Assembly: GCA_013289715.1 (NCBI GenBank)
Contig: JABCZJ010000007.1
Coordinates: forward strand, 1 to 64,000
Origin: Acidobacteriota bacterium
Lineage (GTDB): Bacteria; Acidobacteriota; Terriglobia; Acidiferrales; UBA7541
DNA length: 64,000 nt
Reading direction: 5' to 3'
A program made the position numbers and the translations under genes. Positions 41,007 through 50,903 of the stretch are shown here, piece after piece. The notes under the pieces were generated by a model, which was not told the origin of the DNA, ran no database searches, and saw only the letters and a list, made by a program, of their open reading frames with translations. Position 1 is the stretch's first letter, and each line of letters opens with the position of its first letter.

Positions 41007-41858
41007 TCACCGCGTAATCGTCATATTCCGCAATTCCGCGATCCGATCCGAGAGCGGCGGATGCGTGCTGAAAAGACCCGCAAACAATTGCCCAGCCGTC
41101 AGAGGCTGCACAATACACAGCGCCGAAGTAGACTGCGGAATATCCATCGGGATCTTCTTGTTATAAGCCCCCAATTTCTCCAAAGCGCTGATCAACCCAT
41201 TCGCGTGACCAATCATCTGCACGCCCGAAGCATCTGCCTGATACTCACGCTGCCGCGAAATCCCCAGTTGCAGCAACAAAGCCGCAAACGGTGCCAGTAT
41301 CACCATCAGCAGCGCCCCAATCCCGCCGCTGCGATTCCGCCCACCGCCGCCATAACCGCCGAACATCAGTCCCCAACGCCCCACATGTCCGATAAATGTG
41401 ATCGCGCCGGCCAAAGTCGCCGCAATCGACGAAGTCAGGATGTCGTAATTCCGCACATGCGAAAGCTCGTGCGCGATCACGCCTTCCAGCTCGTCATCAT
41501 TCATGATTTCCATCAGCCCCTGCGTCACCGCCACCGATGCATGGCTCGGATTCCGCCCCGTCGCGAACGCGTTCGGCGCCGCCTGCGGGATCAAATAAAG
41601 CTTGGGCATCGGCAAATTCGCCTTGGCAGCCAAGCGTTCCATCACCGCATACAACCGCGGGGATTCCTCGCGGCCGATCGGCACCGCCCCGCTGGATTTC
41701 AACGCAATCTTGTCCGAGAAAAAATACGCTCCGCCGTTCATCAGCACCGCAAACACCAGCGCGATCGCCATGCCATTCGATCCGCCCAGCGCCTCGCCGA
41801 TCAAAAGCAGAAGCAACGTCAACGCCGTCAACAGAAACGCAGTCTTGAGAGTCTTCAT
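41007..41858 (-). CDS. htpX: M48 membrane zinc metalloprotease HtpX
   Basis: Membrane quality-control protease. 283 residues: two N-terminal membrane helices (residues 5-45), HExxH at 130-134 (VIAHELSHVRNYD), two more helices near 145 and 185, and a third ligand region beginning SRQREYQADASGVQMIG (E in REYQAD). C terminus FSTHPPLSDRIAELRNM is diagnostic. It lies 30 bases after clpB on the same strand; both are protein quality-control genes. Confidence 0.95.
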   Translation of the reverse strand: MKTLKTAFLLTALTLLLLLIGEALGGSNGMAIALVFAVLMNGGAYFFSDKIALKSSGAVPIGREESPRLYAVMERLAAKANLPMPKLYLIPQAAPNAFATGRNPSHASVAVTQGLMEIMNDDELEGVIAHELSHVRNYDILTSSIAATLAGAITFIGHVGRWGLMFGGYGGGGRNRSGGIGALLMVILAPFAALLLQLGISRQREYQADASGVQMIGHANGLISALEKLGAYNKKIPMDIPQSTSALCIVQPLTAGQLFAGLFSTHPPLSDRIAELRNMTITR

Positions 41859-41888
41859 GGGTATTCAGCCTTGGCGCCAGCAAAAATA

Positions 41889-44501
41889 TCAGGCGGCGCC
41901 TGCCTTCGCGGCCTTCCGCGCAAACTTCATCTCGCCCGTCTTCGCATCCAAATCCACGTTCACATCATCACCCGGACGCACTTCGCCATCGAGAATTTTC
42001 ATCGCGAGCGGATCCTGTATCAGCCGCTGGATCGCTCGCTTCATCGGCCGCGCCCCGTAAGCCGGGTCGTAACCCTCGGCAAACAGCAGAGCCTTAGCCG
42101 CCGCCGTCAAGTGCAACGTGATCTGCCGCTCGCCCAGCCGCTTCACCAGGTGCTGCATCTGCAGGTCAATAATGTGCTCGATCTGATCCTTCCCCAGCGG
42201 ACGGAACAGGACGATATCATCAATGCGATTCAGGAATTCCGGACGGAAAATCTCCCGCAGCGCCGCCATGGCCTGCTCGCGCGCTTTCTTCGGATCCTTT
42301 TCCATCAAATCGAAAATCGCCGTCGAGCCTACGTTCGAAGTCATGATGATCACCGTGTTGCGAAAATCCACGGTGCGGCCCTGCCCGTCCGTCAGCCGCC
42401 CATCATCCAGTATCTGCAGCAGCACGTTGAATACGTCCGGGTGCGCCTTCTCGATTTCATCCAGCAGCACCACGGAATACGGCCGCCGCCTCACCTGTTC
42501 GGTCAGCTGTCCGCCCTCGTCGTAACCCACGTACCCCGGAGGCGCGCCGATCATCCGCGACACGGAATGCTTCTCCATGTATTCGGACATGTCCAGCCGC
42601 ACGATCGCACGTTCATCATCAAACAAAAATTCCGCCACCGCCCGCGCCAGCTCCGTCTTGCCCACGCCGGTCGGTCCCAAAAACAGGAACGATCCAATCG
42701 GCCGGTTCGGATCGCTCAATCCCGATCGGCTGCGCCGAATCGAGTTCGCCACACTCCCGAGCGCCACTTCCTGGCCCACCACGCGCTCGCGCAAGCGCTC
42801 TTCCATGTGCACCAGCTTCTGAACTTCTCCCTCCAGCAGCCGACCGGCGGGAATTCCCGTCCACTTGCTCACGATTTTCGCGATTTCTTCTTCGCCGACT
42901 TCTTCCTTCAGCATCGGGTGGTCTTTTTGCAGCTCGGCGAGCTTGTTCTGCGCGGCCTGCAATTCTTTTTCCGCCGCGGCCAGCTTGCCGTAACGAATTT
43001 CCGCCACCTTGGAAAGATCCCCGGCGCGCTCGAAACGCTGTTCTTCCGTTTTCAGCCGGTCAATCTCTTCCTTCTGCTTGCGGATCCGCCCAATCGCATC
43101 CTTCTCCGTCTGCCAGTGGCCCTTCAACGCATTGGACTGCTCGCGCAGGGTGCTCAGCTCTTTTTCCACCTGCTTCACGCGCTCGCGCGAATGCGCATCG
43201 GACTCCTTGCGCAGCGCCTGCCGCTCGATTTCCAGCTGCATGATGCGCCGCTCAATCACATCGATTTCCTGGGGCAGGGAATCAATCTCCATGCGCAGAC
43301 CCGCCGCCGCTTCGTCCACCAGGTCAATCGCCTTATCCGGCAAAAACCGGTCCGTGATGTACCGCTGCGAAAGCATCGCCGCCGCAACGATGGCCGCATC
43401 TTTAATGCGCACGCCATGATGCACTTCGTAACGTTCCTTCAGTCCGCGCAGAATCGCGATCGTATCTTGCACCGACGGTTCGCCCACATACACGGGTTGG
43501 AAACGCCGCTCGAGCGCCGGATCCTTTTCGATGTACTTGCGGAATTCGTTCAGCGTCGTCGCGCCGATCGCCCGCAATTCACCGCGCGCTAACGCCGGCT
43601 TCAGCATGTTCGAGGCGTCCATCGAGCCTTCCGCCGCGCCCGCGCCCACCAAGGTATGCAGTTCGTCAATGAACAGAATAATTTGCCCGTCGGATTCAGT
43701 GACTTCCTTCAGCACCGCTTTCAGCCGGTCCTCGAATTCTCCTCGATATTTCGCGCCAGCCACCAATGCCGACAGATCCAGCGAAACGATCCGCTTCGGC
43801 TTCAACACTTCCGGGACGTCCCCCGCCACAATGCGGCTCGCCAGTCCCTCGACAATAGCGGTCTTACCCACTCCAGGTTCGCCAATCAGCACAGGATTGT
43901 TCTTTGTGCGTCGCGCCAGAATCTGCATGACCCGCCGGATTTCCTCGTCGCGTCCGATGACCGGGTCCAGCTTGCCGCGCCGCGCCAAGTCCGTCAGGTC
44001 GCGCCCATACTGCTCCAGAGCGCGATAAGTCGATTCGGGGTTTTGCGATGTCACCCGATGGCTGCCGCGAATTGTGGCCATCGCCTGCAGAATCGCGTCG
44101 TGGCTCGCGCCCGCCCGTATCAGCGCCTGCCCCGCCGGATCTTTCTCCGCCGCGGACATGGCCAGCAGAATATGCTCGGTCGAAACGTACTCATCCTTCA
44201 AACGCTGCGCCTCGTCGAAGGCAGTCTCCAGAATCTTGTTGGTGGCAGGAGCCAAATACTGCTGCGACACGCCAGAAACCTTTGGCAGCCGCGCCATCTG
44301 CTTCTCCACCTCGCTCGCCAGCGAGGCTGGCGACACCCCTAGCTTCTCCAGCAGCGGCGGCACCACGCCGTCGCCCTGAGCCAGCAAAGCCCACAGCAAA
44401 TGCAGTGGCTCGATCTGCTGCTGCCCTTCGCGCCCGCCCATTTCCTGCGCCGCTTGCAGCGCCTGCTGCGCCTTCACAGTCAATTTGTCAAAACTCAGCA
44501 T
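41889..44501 (-). CDS. clpB: ATP-dependent disaggregase ClpB
   Basis: Hsp100 chaperone that dissolves protein aggregates with DnaK. 870 residues: N-terminal repeats (residues 5-145), first AAA domain with GEPGVGKT at 207-214, the M domain coiled coil (about 405-525), second AAA domain with GPTGVGKTE near 605. The AAA2 sensor and [20 protein letters not shown] segments are present, as is the C-terminal [20 protein letters not shown]. There is a strong promoter upstream (44603-44631) and no CIRCE element in sight. Confidence 0.98.
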   Translation of the reverse strand: MLSFDKLTVKAQQALQAAQEMGGREGQQQIEPLHLLWALLAQGDGVVPPLLEKLGVSPASLASEVEKQMARLPKVSGVSQQYLAPATNKILETAFDEAQRLKDEYVSTEHILLAMSAAEKDPAGQALIRAGASHDAILQAMATIRGSHRVTSQNPESTYRALEQYGRDLTDLARRGKLDPVIGRDEEIRRVMQILARRTKNNPVLIGEPGVGKTAIVEGLASRIVAGDVPEVLKPKRIVSLDLSALVAGAKYRGEFEDRLKAVLKEVTESDGQIILFIDELHTLVGAGAAEGSMDASNMLKPALARGELRAIGATTLNEFRKYIEKDPALERRFQPVYVGEPSVQDTIAILRGLKERYEVHHGVRIKDAAIVAAAMLSQRYITDRFLPDKAIDLVDEAAAGLRMEIDSLPQEIDVIERRIMQLEIERQALRKESDAHSRERVKQVEKELSTLREQSNALKGHWQTEKDAIGRIRKQKEEIDRLKTEEQRFERAGDLSKVAEIRYGKLAAAEKELQAAQNKLAELQKDHPMLKEEVGEEEIAKIVSKWTGIPAGRLLEGEVQKLVHMEERLRERVVGQEVALGSVANSIRRSRSGLSDPNRPIGSFLFLGPTGVGKTELARAVAEFLFDDERAIVRLDMSEYMEKHSVSRMIGAPPGYVGYDEGGQLTEQVRRRPYSVVLLDEIEKAHPDVFNVLLQILDDGRLTDGQGRTVDFRNTVIIMTSNVGSTAIFDLMEKDPKKAREQAMAALREIFRPEFLNRIDDIVLFRPLGKDQIEHIIDLQMQHLVKRLGERQITLHLTAAAKALLFAEGYDPAYGARPMKRAIQRLIQDPLAMKILDGEVRPGDDVNVDLDAKTGEMKFARKAAKAGAA

Positions 44502-44602
44502 GATTTAACCTTCTCAGTCTATATTGACGCGGGCGGAGGGCCCGGGGATACCGGATTCGGAGAGCCTCCCGCGGCGTCATTTCATTATGTTAGCTGAATT
44601 GG

Positions 44603-44631
44603 ATAATAAAATATGCGTGTCACATTGTCAA
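44603..44631 (-). promoter_or_regulatory. Strong sigma-70 promoter of clpB
   Basis: On the minus strand: TTGACA, 17 bases, TATTAT. The surrounding 60 bases are AT-rich. Transcription would start about 100 bases before the clpB ATG at 44501. I see no CIRCE, HAIR or sigma-32-type element. Confidence 0.75.
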
Positions 44632-44675
44632 GTATTTGCTATCGCCATTTCCTTCAAACCGATTCATATCCTAGT

Positions 44676-45851
44676 CTATTCTATCACCTTTAGAATTAGC
44701 GCTTTAAGGTAGTGCGTCTCCGGCATCGTCAGCAATATCGGGTGATCCTGCGCCTGCGTCCGCCTCTCTGCTACCACCACATTCTTCTTCGCATCATTCG
44801 CCGCCTCCGCTATCAGCTGTAGGAACAGCGCCTCGCTCAGATGGTAGGAGCAGGAACACGTAATCAGGTATCCGCCCGGCGCCAGGATCTTCAGCGCTCG
44901 CAGATTGATCTCCTTGTAGCCTCGCGTCGCCGCTTCCAAGCTATCGCGGTTCTTCGCAAACGCGGGAGGGTCGAGTATCACCATCTGGAACCGCCTGCCC
45001 ACCTCGTCATACTCCTTCAACACGTCAAAAGCGTTCCCCTCACGGAAAGTCACGTTCGGAATCGAGTTCAAGTCCTGATTCCGCCGCGCCGCTTGCACCG
45101 CCGCCGCGCCCATATCGATCCCTTCCACATGCTCGCATTCCGCCGCAACCGTCAGCGCGAATCCGCCCTGGTAGCTGAAGCAATCCAGCACTTCACCCGA
45201 CGCATACCGCCGTGCCGCCCAATGATTTTCGCGCTGATCCAAGAACGAACCGGTCTTCTGCCCCTTCGCGAGATCGTAAACGAAAGTGATCCCATTTTCC
45301 TTCGCCAAAATCTCCACCGGCACATCCCCATGCAGCACACTGACGCTCTGCGGCAACCCTTCGAGCAAACGCACCTTCGGATCGTTGCGCTCTAAGATCC
45401 CCTTGGGCGAAAACTGCTCAACCAGAATCTCCACAATCAAATTCTTCTGCTTCTCCGAGGCCTGGCTCAAAGTCTGCACCGCCAGGTAATCCCCATAACG
45501 ATCAATCACGATCGAAGGAAGCAGATCCGCCTCGCCATGCACCAGCCGGTAAGCGTCCGTGTTTTCCACCGCAGTCTCGCGATAAGCCGCAGCCCGCCGC
45601 AACCGCTCAGTGAAAAATGCGCGGTCCACCGGCACGTTTTCGCGTGTCAGCAGCCGCACCGCGATCTGCGACTGGGCGCTGTAAAATGCGCGCCCGTGAA
45701 ATCGCCCACGTTCATCGGTAACGCGCACGATCGCTCCTGCCTCCGCCTGCGCCGACCGTACATCACTGCGATACACCCAGGGATGCCCCGAGCGCAGCCG
45801 CTCCACTCCGCGCGTGCTGATCACCACCGACCCTTCCGCCACGTTTTCCAC
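44676..45851 (-). CDS. Class I SAM-dependent rRNA methyltransferase, RlmI-like
   Basis: 391 residues: an N-terminal PUA domain (GVERLRSGHPWVYRSDV), a central RlmI-type linker, then the Rossmann fold with VLDCFSYQGGFALTVA (SAM site), EGIDMGAAAVQAARRN and the catalytic-loop sequence ILDPPAFAKNRDSLEAA. Family members methylate C1962 of 23S rRNA; target identity here is inferred. It is divergent from queA. Confidence 0.92.
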   Translation of the reverse strand: MENVAEGSVVISTRGVERLRSGHPWVYRSDVRSAQAEAGAIVRVTDERGRFHGRAFYSAQSQIAVRLLTRENVPVDRAFFTERLRRAAAYRETAVENTDAYRLVHGEADLLPSIVIDRYGDYLAVQTLSQASEKQKNLIVEILVEQFSPKGILERNDPKVRLLEGLPQSVSVLHGDVPVEILAKENGITFVYDLAKGQKTGSFLDQRENHWAARRYASGEVLDCFSYQGGFALTVAAECEHVEGIDMGAAAVQAARRNQDLNSIPNVTFREGNAFDVLKEYDEVGRRFQMVILDPPAFAKNRDSLEAATRGYKEINLRALKILAPGGYLITCSCSYHLSEALFLQLIAEAANDAKKNVVVAERRTQAQDHPILLTMPETHYLKALILKVIE

Positions 45852-45882
45852 CAGACGTTCGAGGATTCGACCGCCGATTCGC

Positions 45883-45888
45883 TACAAT
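45883..45888 (+). promoter_or_regulatory. Probable -10 element of queA
   Basis: TACAAT stands 150 bases before the queA start; the -35 side is weak. A start near 45895 would give a leader of about 140 bases that contains the folded element at 45926-46015. Confidence 0.4.
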
Positions 45889-45925
45889 GATTCCGCGCCG
45901 TCGTCACGCCGGCCCGCGCTTGGAT

Positions 45926-46015
45926 CGCACGAGGCCAGGCAAAGTAGTGTAACGCCGAGCCGTAAAGATGTCGCAAAGCCGTCCTGGCCATCCCGCTGGA
46001 AACCCAGCGGCTAGC
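45926..46015 (+). ncRNA. Folded leader upstream of queA, with GEMM-like 3' half
   Basis: An outer stem pairs GGCCAGG (45933-45939) with CCTGGCC (45983-45989), seven perfect pairs. Next comes a hairpin, CCGCTGG / CCAGCGG around AAAC (45993-46010). Between them TCGCAAAGCC and, on the 5' side, CACGAGGCCAGGCAAA match the conserved strings of the c-di-GMP-I (GEMM) riboswitch (CGCAAAGCC, GGCAAA). The P2 hairpin of that class is not recognisable, so the class is uncertain. Read as structured leader: fair; as GEMM: speculative. Confidence 0.4.
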
Positions 46016-46034
46016 CAAACACGCGCGAACCCAC

Positions 46035-47156
46035 ATGAACCTCGACGAACTAAATTTCGACTTGCCACCGGAGCGCATCGCGCAACGCCCACTCGCCACC
46101 CGCGACGCCTCCCGCATGCTGCTCCTCGATAAAACGACCGGCGCGTGGCAAGATCGCCAATTCCGCGAATTTCCCGAGCTGCTGCGCGGCGATGAACTCA
46201 TCATCCTCAACAACGTTCGCGTGCTCCCCGCGCGCCTATTCGGCCGTCGCGTCGGAATCCACGCCGAACCTCCCGGCATCGACAACTCCGGGCGCCACGA
46301 ACACCTGCAATCCCCGATCGAAGTTCTGCTCGTCCGCCAACTGACGCCCGACACCTGGGAAACCCTCGTCCGCCCGGGCAGAAAAATCTCCATAGGCGAA
46401 AAAATCATTTTCGGCGAGCCCGGCCGCGACGGCGAAACTGAACTGGAAGCCGTAACCGAAAGCCGCGGCGAATACGGCCTGCGAACGTTGCGTTTCACCT
46501 CCAAAACGGGTTTCCACGAAGCTCTCAGCCGCCTCGGCCACATCCCCCTTCCGCCCTACATCCAACGCGCCGACGAACCCGCCGACCGCGAACGCTATCA
46601 AACGATCTACGCAAAACAGGGAAGCGCGGTAGCCGCGCCCACCGCAGGCCTGCACTTCACGCCCGAAATCGTCGAGCGCATCCGCACGCGAAAGGTCGAA
46701 ATCGCCGAAATCACACTCGACGTAGGCCTGGGCACCTTCGCGCCAGTCCGCACCGAACGCCTCGAAGACCACAAGATTCACATCGAATCCTACGACATCC
46801 CCGCAGCCACCGCGCAGGCGATCACTCGAGCGCAAAACGAAAAACGACCCGTGTTAGCGATCGGGACGACCGTAGTGCGCGCCCTGGAAGATGCCGCCGA
46901 AAAGGTCGCAGCAGGCGCCAACGGCGGCACCACCCTGAACCCCGGAAAATCCGAAGCCACGATTTTCCTCTACCCCGGCAAGCCTCTCCGCGTAGTAAAT
47001 CAGCTCCTGACGAATTTCCATCTTCCGCAATCCAGCCTTCTCGCCCTGGTCGCCGCACTCGCCGGTCGCGAGAATATCCTCCGCGCCTATCGCCACGCGG
47101 TTGCAGGCGAGTACCGCTTCTACAGCTATGGCGATTGCATGTTAATCCGCTCATAG
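46035..47156 (+). CDS. queA: S-adenosylmethionine:tRNA ribosyltransferase-isomerase
   Basis: Makes epoxyqueuosine in tRNA by transferring the ribosyl part of SAM to 7-aminomethyl-7-deazaguanine. 373 residues. Marks: LPPERIAQRPLATRDASRML near the start, DELIILNNVRVLPARLFGRR, GHIPLPPYIQRADEPADRER, GSAVAAPTAGLHFTPEI, and TNFHLPQSSLLALVAALAG. No tgt or other queuosine gene lies beside it. Confidence 0.97.
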   Translation: MNLDELNFDLPPERIAQRPLATRDASRMLLLDKTTGAWQDRQFREFPELLRGDELIILNNVRVLPARLFGRRVGIHAEPPGIDNSGRHEHLQSPIEVLLVRQLTPDTWETLVRPGRKISIGEKIIFGEPGRDGETELEAVTESRGEYGLRTLRFTSKTGFHEALSRLGHIPLPPYIQRADEPADRERYQTIYAKQGSAVAAPTAGLHFTPEIVERIRTRKVEIAEITLDVGLGTFAPVRTERLEDHKIHIESYDIPAATAQAITRAQNEKRPVLAIGTTVVRALEDAAEKVAAGANGGTTLNPGKSEATIFLYPGKPLRVVNQLLTNFHLPQSSLLALVAALAGRENILRAYRHAVAGEYRFYSYGDCMLIRS

Positions 47157-47230
47157 CCGGCCAAGCCTCTAATTCTCCGGCCGCGCAAAGATCCTCCGCG
47201 CGATTTCGTGCAACCCGTCCACTCTTCGTC

Positions 47231-47236
47231 TATAAT
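47231..47236 (+). promoter_or_regulatory. Consensus -10 element before the phosphoesterase
   Basis: TATAAT exactly. A start near 47243 would make the leader only about 22 bases, almost all of it the hairpin at 47244-47260. The -35 region has no clear hexamer. Confidence 0.5.
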
Positions 47237-47243
47237 TCGCATC

Positions 47244-47260
47244 CTGCCCCTCCGGGGCAG
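47244..47260 (+). promoter_or_regulatory. Hairpin over the ribosome site of the phosphoesterase gene
   Basis: CTGCCCC, TCC, GGGGCAG: a perfect seven-pair stem ending four bases before the ATG at 47265. The GGGG of its 3' arm is the only Shine-Dalgarno-like sequence, so folding would hide it. Confidence 0.55.
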
Positions 47261-47264
47261 TTTC

Positions 47265-48008
47265 ATGCGCTACCTGATTCTCAGCGATATCCACGCCAAC
47301 CTAACTGCTCTGGACGCCGCTCTAGCCGCCGCGAAGGGCCACTGGGACAAAGTAATCTGCCTCGGCGATGTCGTCGGCTACGGTCCGGACCCCAACGAAG
47401 TCGTCGACCGCGTCCGCGAAATCGGCGCCATCACCATTCGCGGCAATCACGATAAAGCCGGCTCAGGCCTAGCCAACGCCGACGATTTCAATCCCGTCGC
47501 GCGCGCCGTAGCGCTCTGGACCCGCGACCAACTCCGCCCCGAAAATCGCGAATGGCTCGAGCAACTCCCCACCGGCCCGCTCAACGAAAATGGTTTCGTA
47601 ATGGTTCACGGCGCCTTCCGCGATGAAGACGAATACGTTTTCGCCCCCGCCCAAGCTCTCGACAGCCTTCTCGACGCTCCCGCGCAAATCACTTTCTTCG
47701 GCCACACGCACCTGCAAGGCGGTTTCACTCTTCGCGACGACCAAGTCGGCGTGCTCCACTTCAAACCCGCCGCCGGCCAGCATTTTTCCACGCTCACCGT
47801 CGAGGACGGCACTACCTACCTACTCAATCCCGGCTCGATTGGCCAGCCCCGCGACGGCGACACGCGCGCCGCATTCGTCATCGCCGACCTGCAACAAAAA
47901 TCCATCGAATTTTGGCGCGTGCCCTACGACATCGAAGCAGTGCAGAAACGCATGGGCGCCGGCGGCCTGCCCGAGCCGCTGATTCAGCGTCTGGCGTTCG
48001 GCCGCTAG
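47265..48008 (+). CDS. Metallophosphoesterase
   Basis: 247 residues of the calcineurin-like type. Metal-site motifs in order: LILSDIHANLTALDA (D8, H10), CLGDVVGYG, TIRGNHDKA, VMVHGAFRDED and FFGHTHLQGGF. The spacing is that of YfcE/Ap4A-hydrolase-like enzymes acting on phosphodiesters or nucleotides; substrate unknown. The start is set by sequence similarity, with an unusual leader hairpin. Confidence 0.92.
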   Translation: MRYLILSDIHANLTALDAALAAAKGHWDKVICLGDVVGYGPDPNEVVDRVREIGAITIRGNHDKAGSGLANADDFNPVARAVALWTRDQLRPENREWLEQLPTGPLNENGFVMVHGAFRDEDEYVFAPAQALDSLLDAPAQITFFGHTHLQGGFTLRDDQVGVLHFKPAAGQHFSTLTVEDGTTYLLNPGSIGQPRDGDTRAAFVIADLQQKSIEFWRVPYDIEAVQKRMGAGGLPEPLIQRLAFGR

Positions 48009-48029
48009 GGCGCGCGAGGAAGCCAGTCC

Positions 48030-48524
48030 ATGGAACCGGGCGAAAGTTCCTACAGCGCAGAACGCCGCCGCTTCCCGATAGCATTCCTCGCCGGAGCAAT
48101 CGTCATGGCGCTATTGTTCGGCGGGTTTTACTTGCTCACGCGCATACTCGGCTCGAGCGGCCCCGCGACAGCCGTGAAGCTCCCCTTCGGCCCCGCCGAA
48201 CAGGCCTATGCCGAGCGCATCCATTTCAACGATCTGCACCTGTCTCGCTCCACCAACATGATCAAGCAGGAATTCACCTACGTAAACGGAACCATGTCCA
48301 ACGACGGCGACCAGACAATTCGCGCGATGGAAGTCACCGTAGAGTTTCGCGATGACCTTAAGCAAGTCATCCTGCGCGATTCCCAATTCGTGATCGCGCC
48401 TCATGGCGACCCGCCCCTGAACGCCGGCCTCAGCCGCGAATTCCAACTCACGCTCGAACATGTTCCCGCCGAGTGGAATCAAGAGTACCCTTCCCTACGA
48501 GTCACTGGCCTGCTTTTACACTAG
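48030..48524 (+). CDS. Membrane-anchored protein of unknown function
   Basis: 164 residues: a short N-terminal tail, one membrane helix (FPIAFLAGAIVMALLFGGFY, residues 15-34), then a beta-sandwich-like extracytoplasmic domain with FTYVNGTMSNDGDQTIRAME and LSREFQLTLEHVPAEWNQEY. The domain resembles the FxLD/DUF2393-like folds of membrane-tethered proteins. It follows the phosphoesterase by 21 bases, so co-transcription is likely. Confidence 0.82.
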   Translation: MEPGESSYSAERRRFPIAFLAGAIVMALLFGGFYLLTRILGSSGPATAVKLPFGPAEQAYAERIHFNDLHLSRSTNMIKQEFTYVNGTMSNDGDQTIRAMEVTVEFRDDLKQVILRDSQFVIAPHGDPPLNAGLSREFQLTLEHVPAEWNQEYPSLRVTGLLLH

Positions 48525-48568
48525 CCGCAGCACGCTTCTCAACCCGGCAATGAATCCCCCATGCCGCT

Positions 48569-50176
48569 GTGCCGTTGAATTCGTCTGCGAACGATTGGGC
48601 GGCCCTGGATCGCGCGCTGCGCGACCGAGCGGTCTTGGGCAGCGTCGAAGTCCGCGAAGACGGCGAATGGCTGGCCGAACTAGCCACCCTGCATTTCGAG
48701 CTCCGCGTCGAACGCAAAAATCTGCTCCTGCGCCTCTGGTCCGACGTGCGCAATCTCACTCGCCGCGTCCTGCGCGTAAAGGAAAATGCTGACGACCGCT
48801 TCGTCCTCGAAGTCCAGCGCTTCGGCCGCGCCAAGCCCGGCCGCCTGGAATTTCTGCGCACCGATTCCCCTCGCCCCGCCGCACGCATCACCTGCGAACA
48901 ATTCCGCGCCCGCTGCGCTGGCATCCTCGCCGAAACATTTCCAGATGCCGTGGTCGATTCACGCACCGCCGCGCCCGACCTGGAAAATTCTTTCTCCTCC
49001 TCCTAGGTGCGCGGCATCACGCACGCAGGTTCCCGCGCCTGGGCCCTGCTCGCCGCCGCGCCCAGCGAAGATGCCGCGACGGTTGAGAATATTCTCGCGT
49101 CTGGAATCTTGTGACTCGATTGGACGCGCACTCGTGCCGAGCGCCGCGCCGTCGAAGGCCTGCGCTTTTTCGTCCCGCAGGGAACCAGCCAGCATTTGCG
49201 CGAACGCTGGCTAGCGCTCGCAGCATCGCTACGCGCCGAAATCTACGAAATGCGCGAGCCAAACGCCGCCACGGAAAAAATTGATCCCGCCGATGGCGGT
49301 AATCTGGAAAGCTGGCTGGTCCCGCGCGAGCAAATCGAATCCGTGCTGCGCGCCGCAAGCGCAACAATCACGCGCATCCGCGCCATGCTTCGCGCCAACG
49401 CTGAATTCATCCAATGCCGCGTCCCCGCCGCAGCAAACGAAGTCGCGCTTGCCTGCCACGGCATGCAATTTGCGCGCTGGACGAGACCAGCAGTGTTTTT
49501 CGGCCTGGGAAATTCCACCGAACGGCTAACTATCGCGAACGAACGCGCCCTCGCGCGTCTGTTCGATCAACTCGACCTGCACCGCAGCCTGCTGGCCACC
49601 GCCACCAATCGCGCGCTCCATCGCGGCGCCGCGGACGGATGGCTCGAATCGATCGTGCTCGAAGATCCCGCAAAACTCGACGCGCTAGGCGACATCCGCC
49701 ATTTTTATTCCCAAGTTCCCGCGCTAGCTGGCGGTGATCGAGGCGTGCTAGATCTACCAGGAATCACGAGCCAGTGCCGCCTGGTCGTAATCGAGTCAAA
49801 GGCATCAGAAGATCTGCAATTGCCGGTGCAAGCAGTCGATTACCGGCTACGCGCCCGCCGCCACCGACGCGAAGGCGATTTTCAAGGCGACGGATATTGC
49901 GCGGGCGTCCCGATTGACCCGCAGCCGCCGCTCGTTTGGCTCGTCTCACCGGGCCTGCGTTTCCGTTCCGCCAGGGACGCGCTGCTGAAATATCTCTTAC
50001 CGGAAATTCGCGCCACCAGAATTGGCCTCGCCGAGAATTGGCACCGCGGTCTGAAAATTATTTTCCGCCACAGAATGTTTTATCGAACAGGGAATTTATC
50101 TCTTGGAAAAAAAGGAGGGGAAGCGGCCTGGGTTGAGCCAGAACCACTTCCCGGGGTGTGTCCTAGAAGCGATTAA
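48569..50176 (+). pseudogene. Long gene of unknown function interrupted by two in-frame stop codons
   Basis: One frame stays open for 536 codons from GTG at 48569 to TAA at 50174-50176, except for TAG at 49004-49006 and TGA at 49112-49114. No frameshift is needed: text before, between and after reads as one protein (LENSFSSS, stop, VRGITHAGSRAWALLAAAPS, LASGIL, stop, LDWTRTRAERRAVEGLRFFV). The stops probably replace aromatic residues (Tyr and Trp). Near residue 395, GVLDLPGITSQ and LVVIESKASEDLQLPVQAVD look like the D and ExK strands of a PD-(D/E)xK nuclease-like fold. The family is unnamed to me. Recent gene decay is the simplest reading; recoding or a base-call error cannot be excluded. Confidence 0.8.
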
Positions 50177-50242
50177 AAGATTAGACGCCTGCGGTGGGAA
50201 AAGGTTGCACTAAATCGCCGCCGCCGCAAATAATCACAAACC

Positions 50243-50863
50243 TCAATAAAACAGGTACTTGCGCCACTTCTCGTCGCGATGTCCAATCAATCGCATCAAC
50301 TGTCGCGAAGTGTGCAGCGTGAAAGGCCGCGGCCGCCGCTGCAATTTGATTCCTGCTTCTTCCGGCGTGCGATCGCCCTTGCGGTTATTGCATGTGTAGC
50401 AGCAAGCCACCAGATTTTCCCACGTCGAACGCCCGCCCCGCGAACGCGGCAGCACATGATCCAGCGTCAACTCGGAAGCCGGAAACGCCCGCGCGCAGAA
50501 CTGGCAAGTATTTCGATCGCGCAATAAAATATTTTTCCGCGAAAGCGCACGGCTCTGCTGCGGAATGTGCCGGTAACTCAACAGACGAATTACCGACGGC
50601 ACTTGAATCGCCTTCTGCGTGGAATGCACTTCCGTGTGGTTGGTTTCTTCAGCCTGCGCGACGCCCTTCAGCATTAGCACGAGCGCCCGCCGCACTGCCG
50701 TCACATTGATGGGTTCAAAAGTCGCGTTCAGCACCAGTACGGGAGCCTGCATCACGGAAGGACGACTCGCAGCAGGTTTCACCGGGGCGACAGGCTCCGA
50801 CGCGACTCCGCCCAGCCCGATTGCGGGCCGGGGCCGTAAGCCATGCTTGAGCCGCATTTCCAT
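50243..50863 (-). CDS. HNH endonuclease-domain protein
   Basis: 206 residues. The N-terminal part contains [20 protein letters not shown], seen in HNH proteins of the 5-methylcytosine-independent type. The HNH core is [39 protein letters not shown] and [16 protein letters not shown], with four zinc cysteines. It acts as a DNA nuclease in the family; the role (defence, repair or recombination) is unknown. It overlaps no neighbour and has no partner modification gene. Confidence 0.92.
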   Translation of the reverse strand: MEMRLKHGLRPRPAIGLGGVASEPVAPVKPAASRPSVMQAPVLVLNATFEPINVTAVRRALVLMLKGVAQAEETNHTEVHSTQKAIQVPSVIRLLSYRHIPQQSRALSRKNILLRDRNTCQFCARAFPASELTLDHVLPRSRGGRSTWENLVACCYTCNNRKGDRTPEEAGIKLQRRPRPFTLHTSRQLMRLIGHRDEKWRKYLFY

Positions 50864-50903
50864 TTGCGCCGCCTTTGCGTCGCTCGACGAGTTTCCCTAG
50901 CCT

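Noticed and set aside
41061..43592. 843-codon plus-strand frame across htpX and clpB
   Set aside because: Antisense to two certain genes; extremely Arg/His/Gln-rich, as expected from reverse reading of GC-rich codons.
44502..44675. CIRCE or HAIR element before clpB
   Set aside because: Looked for TTAGCACTC-type and CTTGAGT-type repeats; none present, only a sigma-70 promoter.
45821..46543. 240-codon minus-strand frame over the queA start and leader
   Set aside because: Antisense to the N terminus of queA; it would also cover the folded leader.
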